DNA of 64,000 bases from Thamnaconus septentrionalis (lineage: Eukaryota; Chordata; Actinopteri; Tetraodontiformes; Monacanthidae), in contig CM020514.1 of the NCBI GenBank assembly GCA_009823395.1, positions 16,033,466-16,097,465 on the forward strand, written 5' to 3'. The translations under genes were made by a program, and so were the position numbers. Shown here piece by piece: positions 1 to 8,896 of the stretch (positions within the stretch are counted from its first letter, which is position 1; each line of letters opens with the position of its first letter). The notes under the pieces are model-generated. The model had not been told where the DNA came from. It saw only the letters and a list, made by a program, of their open reading frames with translations, and ran no database searches.

Positions 1-1135
1 AGCAAGGATTTATTTGTTAGGGAACAGGAGGAGCACACGGCGTCGATAACCGTGGTGTTAATTTGGCTGCCATTCACCCCCATTCAGTAGAAGTGATGGC
101 ACTAAGTGCACAGAGTAAAATGTAGATTATGGCCCGAGCTTAATGTAGTGAATGCTAGTTATGAGTTCGGTGACTAAGTAAATTTCGATCACTCAGCGCA
201 AGAGAGACACGGCGAGGCTGAGCGTCCTGAATACAGATGAGCCGGGAGAAGATGAACAACACAATCAAGGCAGGAAGGCAGCGAGCCCAACACATCCCGA
301 GCAAGGAGCACTTCTGGGCTGAGAGAAAAGCGTCTTAATTAGAGTCTGCCTTTGAATGACTCCAGACAACAGGCATCTGCAAAGAGGCGGGAGCTCATTT
401 CCCTTGGCTACATGCTAATAGCTTTTAAAGAGAGGCGCCCTTATCAAGGTGCCACAGCAAATATAATAAGATGACACATCCCAAAACAACACGCCGAAGC
501 GTTCAATAACCAGACGGCGCCATCAGATGTTTCACTGCTGCCATTTGTCTTCAGCACGAGCCCTTCATGACTAATTACTTAGCCCATGATTTCCATACCA
601 TAATGGCTGACAAAGGCAATCAAGCGAGGTGTTCTTCACTGGAATGAGGCCGTTTCAACGTTTGCTGTCCCGCCAGCATATTCAAATGAGTGAGACGTGG
701 TAATCGTATGGTGAACAACATCACTTAATAACATCAACAGTCTTTATGTTTGTATTATATACTTTGGTACAGTAGTTTCAATAAGGATATGTGTACAAAC
801 CAACCTAATCTGGAGATGATTGATGTCTCAAAATTTCGTGAAGCCCACAGCAGCAACGTTAATTTGACAGTCTTCAATCATGCAGCGATCTGCCTAATGA
901 AAGCTTGGGATTTTGCAGTCGTCTAGTCAAAGTGAAGGGAGGCTGCGCGGCACGGCCTGACAGGCAGTAATGCATCTCCGAGTTCGTGTCCTCTCTGGAT
1001 GTTTCCCATTTATCTCCACTGTCAAGTAAAGAGGACATGATAATGAAAGGTGAACACTCCAGTGGTCGGCTCCCCTTCTGCCAGCCAAACATACTGTGCT
1101 GTGTATAATGAAAAGTCATTGGCCAGAGGCTGGCA

Positions 1136-1168
<33 letters not shown>

Positions 1169-1980
1169 GCATGCAGGAAATGTGCAGCACTCTTTCTGCT
1201 GGTGGCTGCTTGATAAATTAGATTTGAAGCAAAAAAGGGAACAAAATCGTGCTCAAAATGTAACCGCCATTGCTGCCTGTTAGTAACTGATGGGCTTTCT
1301 TTGTATTTGGTGCCACATGCGCAACCAGAAAACCAATACTTCCCGGGGAACACATTTCAAATCAGTATGTAAGGACCCCGCAATATGCATAATTCGCACA
1401 GAAACTTTAATTAAATGTAACACGTCACTGCAGCCATTAGCTGTAGGAAATTTTCGACTGCGTTCTTATGTGTAATACAAATCCCACTAAAGGATAATGT
1501 GACGTATAAACATGCTTAGATCGTTGTTGACAGGCATAGAAAGTTTGGACGTGTAGATAGATACCGCCCTCTGCTGGGCCATATTAGAACTACACACGTC
1601 TTCACTCCAGAATATTTAGTTTTGAAGTGCAAAGTATTTACAATGAAATAATTTGAGACGGAATATAAACGCTACTTCTGGAATTAATTTACTAGCGATA
1701 TAATTAAGAGGACCGTGTGTACACTGATACATAAGACTGTTTAAATTAAAGCGAGCAGCACATTTGTTTTTTTTGAAGTCACTTGACTTAATTTTTTGGA
1801 ATTGTTTAAGAGACTTGGACTTTTACACCTCATCCATTAAAACCCAACTAAATTATTCTGCTACACACCAATATTCACACAAGATTTCTTCCCATCAGTG
1901 CAGCGCCATAACCAAATATGCACGGTAATATTGAACATGCCAGTGGAAGACATTTTAAAATAAATGTAAAAAGGAAAAAC
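1..1980. other. Non-coding flank beyond the mir-17~92 3' end
   Basis: No exon of a recognisable protein is visible on either strand; the longest open frames are short and have no family features. It holds a GT microsatellite at 1140-1168 and a balanced-composition stretch at about 320-690 that looks like a conserved non-coding element. In human the next gene downstream of the microRNA cluster is GPC5, so this may be the spacer towards a gpc5 orthologue outside the window; nothing here shows gpc5 itself. Confidence 0.5.
1140..1168. repeat. (GT)n microsatellite
   Basis: About 14 perfect GT units. The short open frames crossing it are produced by the repeat. Confidence 0.95.
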
Positions 1981-2182
1981 TGGAAAACAGTAATTTATTG
2001 AAATGCATTTTATTTTCAAAAATACAGCATTCCATGATTTGACATCACATTATGCCTTCAACTGAGACACAAATGAAGATGCCAGGACATTTGATCCAAA
2101 TGTTACAATATAAATTAAAGGCAACATGTTCTAGTTGCAATTGTGGGCCACTTCACAGGAAAACTTGGTGCAGGACAATTCC

Positions 2183-2262
2183 CAGTTTCCTCAACAGGCC
2201 GGGACAAGTGCAATACCGCACAAACACAAAGCATTGCCACCCTTCCCAACCTGCACAGAAAG
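2183..2262 (-). ncRNA. mir92a: pre-miR-92a hairpin (last of the cluster)
   Basis: The mature 3p arm is at 2215-2194 on the minus strand and matches canonical miR-92a, with seed AUUGCAC. The 5p arm (AGGTTGGGA...) is at 2252-2230 and has diverged from the mammalian star strand in its middle, which is usual for passenger strands. The stem is flanked by CTTTCT at 2262-2257 and a TTGAGG side at about 2194-2188. It is the last hairpin before the candidate poly(A) signals. Confidence 0.97.
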
Positions 2263-2288
2263 GGACAACTTGAGGCAGGTTCTTTTTA

Positions 2289-2372
2289 AGTGCCATGATC
2301 AGTTTTGCATGGATTTGCACAGCAGTCGAGTAAAAAAAGCTGAAAGCAAACCAGCAAAACTAACCAGAGACC
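2289..2372 (-). ncRNA. mir19b: pre-miR-19b hairpin
   Basis: The mature 3p arm is at 2321-2299 on the minus strand, with seed GUGCAAA and C at mature position 11, as expected for miR-19b. The 5p arm (AGTTTTGCTGGTTTGC...) is at 2361-2339. Hairpin ends are approximate. It is fifth in transcript order, between miR-20a and miR-92a. Confidence 0.97.
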
Positions 2373-2421
2373 CATTAGCAAAGGCAGAAGCTGCAGGCTT
2401 TCCATGAAGAAACATGCATCT

Positions 2422-2494
2422 AGGAGTACTTTAAGTGCTCACACTGCAGTAGAGTGTCAGTAAACTACCTGCACTATAAGCACTTTAATACTAC
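2422..2494 (-). ncRNA. mir20a: pre-miR-20a hairpin
   Basis: The mature 5p arm is at 2487-2465 on the minus strand and matches canonical miR-20a, with seed AAAGUGC shared with miR-17. The 3p arm (ending GAGCACTTAAAG) is at 2450-2429. The stem is closed by GTAGTATT near 2494 pairing with AGTACTCC-type sequence near 2422. It is fourth in transcript order. Confidence 0.97.
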
Positions 2495-2548
2495 TGAAAC
2501 CTTTGACCATCCAAACAGTTCATTAGTGAAGATGATTCTGATGGAAAT

Positions 2549-2630
2549 GCAGACCACTGTCAGTTTTGCATAGATTTGCACAACTTATTTCTTCTCGCAG
2601 CGCAACTATGCAAAACTAACTGTGAGCTGC
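2549..2630 (-). ncRNA. mir19a: pre-miR-19a hairpin
   Basis: The mature 3p arm is at 2582-2560 on the minus strand, with seed GUGCAAA and the U at mature position 11 that separates miR-19a from miR-19b. The 5p arm (AGTTTTGCATAGTTG...) lies at about 2617-2596. The 82-nt stem-loop is closed by GCAGCTCA pairing with TGGTCTGC-type ends at 2630 and 2549. miR-19 is the main oncogenic component of the cluster in mammals through PTEN repression. Confidence 0.97.
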
Positions 2631-2695
2631 TGAAAAGTAAAGGGGTGTTCAAATACACCGTTAGGCATGCAATGAGCAGAGGGGATTCCTAGCCC

Positions 2696-2772
2696 CTTAT
2701 GCCAGAAGGAGCACTTAGGGCAGTAGATTCTAGTCTACTTCACTATCTGCACTAGATGCACCTTAGCATAAG
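2696..2772 (-). ncRNA. mir18a: pre-miR-18a hairpin
   Basis: The mature 5p arm is at 2765-2743 on the minus strand and matches canonical miR-18a, with seed AAGGUGC. The 3p arm (ACUGCCCUAAGUGCUCC...) is at 2724-2702. The stem extends through CTTATGC at 2772-2766 pairing with GCATAAG at 2702-2696, giving a 77-nt precursor. It is second in transcript order, as in other vertebrates. Confidence 0.97.
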
Positions 2773-3025
2773 CACTAGTGGAAGACCAATCAATCTTTGA
2801 ACAAGAATTGATATCGAGTACATAGAAATCCATATGTTGAGACTCACAAATAACTCTACATTGATAATTCTAATAATTCAATCACAAATGAGCTGTAATG
2901 ATCCAAAGCAGCAACCAAGACAGAGATTCTGCCCCTACAGCAGGACTGAGAGGAGGCTTTAGCATTTACAGTCACTTAATCCCAGTTGGAAATAAACTAC
3001 TTTAATTTCTGTTACCAGTATCAGA

Positions 3026-3097
3026 ATAGTGCTGAAAGTGCCTTCACTGCAGTAGATTTGATAAAGACTACCTGCACTGTAAGCACTTTGGCACTAT
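3026..3097 (-). ncRNA. mir17: pre-miR-17 hairpin (first of the cluster)
   Basis: The mature 5p arm occupies 3090-3068 on the minus strand and matches the canonical 23-nt miR-17 as I know it, with seed AAAGUGC. The 3p arm lies at about 3054-3032 (ACUGCAGUGAAGGCACU...). The stem is closed by ATAGTGC at 3097-3091 pairing with GCACTAT at 3032-3026. Members of this seed family repress targets such as PTEN, CDKN1A, E2F1 and BIM in vertebrates. It is the hairpin nearest the predicted host-exon acceptor and is set apart from miR-18a by a longer spacer than in mammals. Confidence 0.97.
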
Positions 3098-3204
3098 CGT
3101 GATTTGAGACCAAGCGCAAGCAGTTTTTATATGCGTCGTAATTCAGGATGGCTTTAAATCGCAGGGCGCTGCTGTCCAGAAGACAATCGATACAACACAG
3201 GAGT

Positions 3205-5132
3205 CTGCAAACAGAAAGAAGAAATGGTCAGCGGCACACAGACAATTTTAAAATCAGTTAAGATGAAGCACTTAAAATAGAAACAAAATTACTAAACGAG
3301 CTACACGGAACAAACCTGAATGGTAGGAAAATTCGTTCAAACTTCTGGATTGAAAAAAAACAAAAAAAAACAGAAGTGTCGCGTTCCAATCATTCAAGAC
3401 ATTTGTCCATTGGTTTAACCAACTGTGAGAAACTTCAGTAAAATATGCTGGAAACAATTTTTACATCCACATCAGCCTTTGTCTCCTGATCAACCCACAT
3501 GTTGCTGGATGTGCTGCAACGTGGTTAGACGCTGGTATTTACGGCAAAGGCACAGAACCTCAACTTGAGATCAATTTTTTTTTAAAGTCACATTACATGA
3601 ACAGGAAACTTCAGCGTGAGACATTTTTTCTAAGTCACACCTTTGCACCCAGATCATTTGGCCTGAACACGCAGGGGTCGAGCTTCCCTTCAACCCGCCA
3701 CTTTCTATCCGTTGTGATGAAACTCATGATGGATGGAGACCTAAACGACATAAACGTTTCGTAGGGAACATGGGCGGAAAAACAAATCAGCGATGGGCTC
3801 ACATGTGTGGCTACACTCCATAACAAAGTTCGATGGGGGGGAACCTCAGCGTGGACCAGGGTTGCCTGATGAAAACAGCACTTGCGCTCTGTTCACATTG
3901 CTGACTTGTACCCCTCCCCCCACCGATAACATGGCGCCTACGAGTCCGCATTAACTGCCTTTAAAAAAAAAAAAATTGCTCCGCTTTCTTGGTATGGCTA
4001 AAAGCACAATTTTTTAAAACACTCGGACCGAGTAACCATGTGTGCCTGAAGAAAAGGCCTGAGCGCTTGGATGTGCGGCGCACACACATTGTTAACAGGG
4101 GGCACCAAGCGTACGCGTCGAGCTACTGCAAACTTAGTGAGAGCAGCACAACACACAACAAGCTATTAGCACCGGACGGCTCCGTCACAACACTTCAATG
4201 CGGGCATGCGTGAAGCCTTACTCCATTATTTTTCTTACTAAAGCAAGGTTTTTGTAAACGCCAACTGTCCATGCTGTGGCTCTACTGCCGCTTGACGGAG
4301 ACTTTAACGCAGAAATTTGAAAATACAGCGAGGCTTACACCAAAGCTACAAGTCGGCGTGCTAAGTGTGTGGCTAACACCCCCCCTCTTGTTGCTTTCGC
4401 TTGCCTTTAGCCAAGTTAGCTTTAATGCGGCCAACCACGCAATTTATTGGCAATATCAATGTAACCGTGTGCTTATGACGTGGTCATTTCAACTCAGAAA
4501 CGTCAAAGCGTGACAAGAGGAGCCGGTGCCAGACCGTATTAACGGTTACTTCTCGTCGACGTGCGTTAGCAACGAGCTAGCAGCAAAGGCGCGGGGCCTG
4601 CAGCCACCCCATGTGCTGCTGCTTTGTTCTGGGGGGCAACTTTGAGTGTACACCGCTGCGCGCAAAACTTGGGTGCGAAAACAAATTCCCCCCCAAACAT
4701 GACGCCAAATCGTTGGGCGTGCGTTAGCCAAATAAAGTACCCCTCGAATCAAAGTGGGAAATAAAGAAGACACGGGGGGAATCGCCTGGTCGAGCGAGGG
4801 AGCGACGAGCCGCGGCAGCGACACATGCTTTTCAAATCTCCCTCATTCTCCCAGCATGGAGGAGAGATTGCCATGCGCCTCTCGCAACGCTCTTTTCCAA
4901 CGCGGAAACTGATCATCAAAACGCTTTCTCCCGCTTCTCGCATTTGTGACAAAAAACAACGACTCTGGCGTCTCGTCAAAACAGTGGGACAATTGCACTT
5001 TCAACCCTCGACAAGCTCGCGAATAAAAAAAGGCCAACAACAGGTTTCTCGCCGATAACCACGCGAGTAATAAGACAGTTTAAAAAAAAAAAAAAAAAGA
5101 TCCACCATCTTCACTCACTTGTGTGGACTTAC
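3205..5132 (-). other. Predicted intron of the mir-17~92 host RNA
   Basis: Bounded by a consensus donor (GTAAGT, 5132-5127) and an acceptor with a long pyrimidine tract (AG at 3206-3205). There is no recognisable coding content; open frames of 60-90 codons on both strands look like chance. The 5' part of the intron (about 4000-5100) is GC- and CpG-rich and continues the promoter island, while the part near the acceptor is ordinary AT-rich sequence. Confidence 0.6.
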
Positions 5133-5560
5133 CCGTTTTAGTCGCACGCTTTCGGAGGTGGGTTTCCGTGAAACTGTGGGAGAAAACGGGGGGCAAAGAG
5201 CTGACAAAACTGAGTTCGCGCTCGGGCGGATAGTCCGAAAACGCAACCATGTGCTCCTATTATGATTTGCGAGGAGTTTGGGAGTCGTAGTAAGATTGCG
5301 AAAGTGGCGCGAGTTGAGTCGAGGCTTAACCATGTGGTGAATGAAGGGCGGCTCCCAGCCAGCGTAGCTAGAGGCCAACTCCTTCATTAGCATAAATCAA
5401 CTGGGCTGCTTCCTCTGCCACTTGTCCGCTGAGTTCACATTGCCGGTAAACAGCCGCGACACGCAGCTACTTCCAATAAATACGCCGAGGTATTTCGGAC
5501 GGAGCACCGCGCTGCTGCTTCGCACACCTCGACGCACACCCATGTTATGCTGAAATACAT
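4500..5560 (-). promoter_or_regulatory. CpG-rich promoter region of the mir-17~92 host
   Basis: CpG dinucleotides are frequent here and become rare beyond about 5600. A TATA-like TATTTAT with an overlapping inverted CCAAT (ATTGG) is read on the minus strand at about 5482-5474, about 30 bp upstream of the predicted start near 5450. In mammals this locus has a CpG island promoter driven by E2F and MYC; no exact E-box CACGTG was seen here. The start site is inferred. Confidence 0.55.
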
Positions 5561-7690
5561 TCCCTCAACCCTAATTAACCTAATTTATCCCCGGTGCGTA
5601 TGAGTGGGGAGTCTCGAACCAGCACCTGAACTAAATTAGTAATAATTAATTCACTTTGTTCGTGACAGAAAAAAACACTAATGAAGAACAGAGCAAAATG
5701 AAAATAAAGCGCAAACCGTTGTTAGCCTACATTGATGTTTTCAGATAGTTTCGTTTGTGTGAAATATTTCGTTTGAAAATAAAAGATATATTACCAGGTA
5801 TTCTCTTAGTATTTCCACCCTAAACATGTCTTTAAACAGGGTTAAATTGCTCTCTATAACCTACAAATGGTCCTTAATCAAAACATTTGTTTGACTTTTT
5901 ATTTGAAAGTAAAGTCATTTATTTCAGAGTAATTTTACTATATTGTTAAAGATTAAAAAAAATTGACAAATGCATGTGGTAACAAATATGAGATCATAGA
6001 CATTTCCCTTTTATCTGTAGAATTATAAAAAAAAAACTGCTTAAAAGCTGCATCTTTTTCATTTGAAATTAGAAAAGAATATTTCACTGTAAATAGTGAT
6101 TTTTATTTATTTATTTATATAAAACTATTAATTCTTGTTCTTTTCTTTAACTTTTTTTTGGACACCATGGGTTGGTGTTTAACATATTTATATAATTAAT
6201 TGTGTCTATTTTTCTGTAAAGAGGAATTTCTTATTTCTGGAGTTACAATGAACACTACACTTAAGCCAGTGTAAAATAAGTTTACAAACCACAGGGTTTC
6301 AAACCTGAATGTGAGCAGCAAAGCAACATGGGTGAGTTTCTGTTTCTATGGCTCCTCCCACTGAAAGGAAATAGGCAGCGTTCCTCAAGCATAAATGGAG
6401 GGAATTGTCTTCTTTTAACTGCAGGTCATTTGAGTTCACCTTTCACCTTTGAATTCAGCCATGTGTAAAATCACACAAAAGTGGTTCAGAGTATAGAATG
6501 AACAAATGCCATACTACAAAAAAAAGAAAACATTAAAAATAAATAAATATAAATACAAGCAAAATAGGGATAGTTTAATAGAAATAAAAGACAAATCTCC
6601 AAATATTCGAAAAGCTTAAATCAATCACACTTTACAGCATTCCCAGAAAACTACATCTTTCATTTATTAGCTGTACTTTTAATTGTTCAAACTTCTGACC
6701 TTCAGAAAGGGTGTTAAATTTGTCAACAGGAATCTTTATGCTTTTTCAGCCATTGCCAATAACCATAAAAAACAAAATAATGCAAGTCAATGTCATTCAT
6801 GTTCTTTAATTTAAATATGTGATTCACATATCTTAAGTTTTTTAAGTGGATTATGGATTGATGAAAATTAGTTTAAACTGAATTGCATACTCGGTTATTC
6901 AAATGCATTGTTACATTGATTTATCTTAAAGTCCATACGTGTGGATTTGCTAATTGCCAACATACTCCCTCAAAGGTAATATTTGAATTAAAGCTTAAAG
7001 TAAATTAGTTTTTTTTTTAAATTTCAAAAAATACTGAACCAGACTTGAAAACAATTTATGAGTGGATTCTTGCAAGGCCAAAGAAAAAACAAAACAAACA
7101 AAAAACACAAAAAACCTGTGGCTGAAAAAACCAACAACAACCAAAATATTGTATTGTTTGTTCAACAAGTTCAAGAGAAATTAAGAAAAAAATCATTTAG
7201 TTGTTGTGACTCGTTGAAGTTTTTGTACAGATAACAAAGGCAATAAAACTTTTTGTTTATTTTTAAAATGTTTATTTTTTTTCCTTTTTTTTGTTTAGAA
7301 TTTTAGTGGAACCAGTTTTAGTTCTAGGATGAGCAAGCCATACACCTAAAATAAATAAAATGTTGCCCTTCTTTAGTAGTTTGGTAGTATGTAAAACAAA
7401 ACAAAACAAAAAAGCTTTGCCTAACTATATACCACCATGTATATAATGAGCAATCAAAATGATTTTTGTTGTCTTAGAAAATTGGACGGGCCTGAATTTA
7501 AAAAAAAAAATAGGGGGTGGGGGGGTGGGAGGAAAAACATATGGCTGTGCGTAGGTCTTGCTCTATTTGAACCTTGAGATAAAGGTAGACATATTTTCTT
7601 CGCACCTGTAATACTTTTTTATGTATGGATTGTAAACATAATGTTTAAACCCCAACAGTTATGAATCTGTAAAACAAGCAAACAAAAACC
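5561..7690. other. AT-rich spacer between divergent host RNA and fastkd5
   Basis: Very AT-rich, with many A/T homopolymer runs and no open frame of note on either strand. It separates two promoters that point away from each other. No repeat family was recognised. Confidence 0.6.
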
Positions 7691-7699
7691 GACTCCCAC

Positions 7700-8085
7700 T
7701 GAAATTTGACTCTTCCGTGCCCCCATAGGTCACACGCGGTTCAGTGACGGCCTCTCTTAACGGAAGTTTTATCGTCTCGCCACAATAAACGCCAAAACTT
7801 CGGTATGACACAATTTATTGAGCAGTTGAAGGCCCTTATTTTTGTTTTCTTCTTGAAATAATGTTAAAACTTATAAAAAAGAAGAAAAACAGGTCATCTT
7901 ATCCGAGGAACAGTCGCGGAGAGAGATAAGACATAGATATTTGTCTTATTTTGAAGGCGTCGACAGTGGGTTTCCGGACTGGTCTCCACTGCTGTACCGT
8001 GCCGCTTCCTCTCTCCTCTGAACGACGCTTTTGTTAGCTTGCATGTCCGTGCAGAAGATGACATGATTACATAGGCGATTTAAAG
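7700..8085 (+). promoter_or_regulatory. Putative fastkd5 promoter and non-coding exon 1
   Basis: CpG content rises again here after the AT-rich spacer. An ETS/GABPA-type site CGGAAG lies at 7761-7766, typical of nuclear genes for mitochondrial proteins. A consensus donor AAAG|GTAAGT lies with GT at 8086-8087. Joined to the acceptor at 8883-8884 it would give a 5' UTR exon ending at 8085 and an intron of about 800 bp. The transcription start (between about 7770 and 7990) is not resolved. Confidence 0.5.
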
Positions 8086-8884
8086 GTAAGTAGAATATGT
8101 ACATGTAAAGCAATGTAAGTGTGTCATCAGCTTCGTGACCAGCCGATCCGGTCAGCCCCAAAATAGTGCGTTGACCTGCTTTTTGAAAGAATAAAATGTG
8201 CTGTTGTCAAATTTAGCTTTACCTGGTCAGACTTTGTATTAGGTCATTTGGCCGGATAACTCTTTAGATTCATGATTTGCCTTCGTTTTGTGTCACTGCA
8301 GTTGGATGGCTTAATCGTAGCGTGTAGAGACTTTTCTGTAAAGACAAAAACGTTTGAAGCCGCATTAATGGTAGTTTGGCAAACAATTGTATACGCAGTC
8401 AAATATGTTTAGTTTAAATTGGCATAGCTGTGAAAGTGGCTCTCAACGTTAAGTATGAATAATGTGACTTATTGTGACAGTGGTCCAGGCAGTCTCTTTT
8501 ATGACAATACCACTAATAATAATTTAAAAAACAAACAAAAAAAAAACAGCAGTTGTATACATCAGACAGCGCATGGTTGTGTATTGGTTTTCCACTCATG
8601 TGAAATGGAAATGTTTAATTGTATTCTTATCAACTGATGTAGTGATTAAAATGCATATGCTATATTAATGAAGATAAAGTGCAATGACAAAAGTTTTACA
8701 TCCGATGCGCATGTACAACCAAAACACCCAGGATTTTAGTTTTCAGATTGAAGAAATTATGATCCTCCATCAATATCATCTGAGTTTTACGTCTCTCCAA
8801 AGCTGGGAGGATGTAGCTGCAGCCCCGTTTTTAGCATTTAACAAACTCTCTGTGTTTTTTCTTTATTTATTATTATTATTTCAG
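8086..8884 (+). other. Predicted 5' UTR intron of fastkd5
   Basis: Starts with GTAAGT at 8086 and ends with a T-rich tract and TTTCAG (AG at 8883-8884), 12 bp before the initiator ATG. The coding frame happens to stay open backwards into this intron to an ATG at 8684, but those 71 codons resemble no FASTKD5 N-terminus. Confidence 0.6.
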
Positions 8885-8896
8885 CCTGACACATTG

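Larger units (their letters stand above)
1985..5455 (-). ncRNA. mir17hg: mir-17~92 host transcript (mir17hg-like), two predicted exons
   Basis: Primary transcript for six microRNAs, read on the minus strand. Exon 1 is predicted from a start near 5450 to 5133, where the exon ends ACGG and is followed by a consensus donor GTAAGT (5132-5127). The intron runs 5132-3205 (1,928 bp) and ends in a pyrimidine tract and TTTGCAG (AG at 3206-3205). Exon 2 starts at 3204 and contains all six hairpins, the first beginning about 107 nt after the acceptor. Two AATAAA signals in minus orientation (2014-2009 and 1999-1994) lie just past miR-92a and would end the RNA near 1980. The microRNAs are certain; the exon structure is inferred from splice and poly(A) motifs, and the 5' end is approximate. 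The gene diverges from fastkd5. Confidence 0.75.

Noticed and set aside
1..1980. Possible gpc5 exon expected from human synteny
   Set aside because: No glypican-like coding sequence was found on the minus strand in this stretch.
5115..5393. 92-codon open frame in the mir-17~92 host exon 1
   Set aside because: It reads through the predicted splice donor and has no recognisable features; the host is treated as non-coding.
8684..8896. N-terminal 71-codon extension of fastkd5
   Set aside because: It lies upstream of a good splice acceptor and has hydrophobic, family-unlike sequence; the start at 8897 gives a normal mitochondrial presequence.
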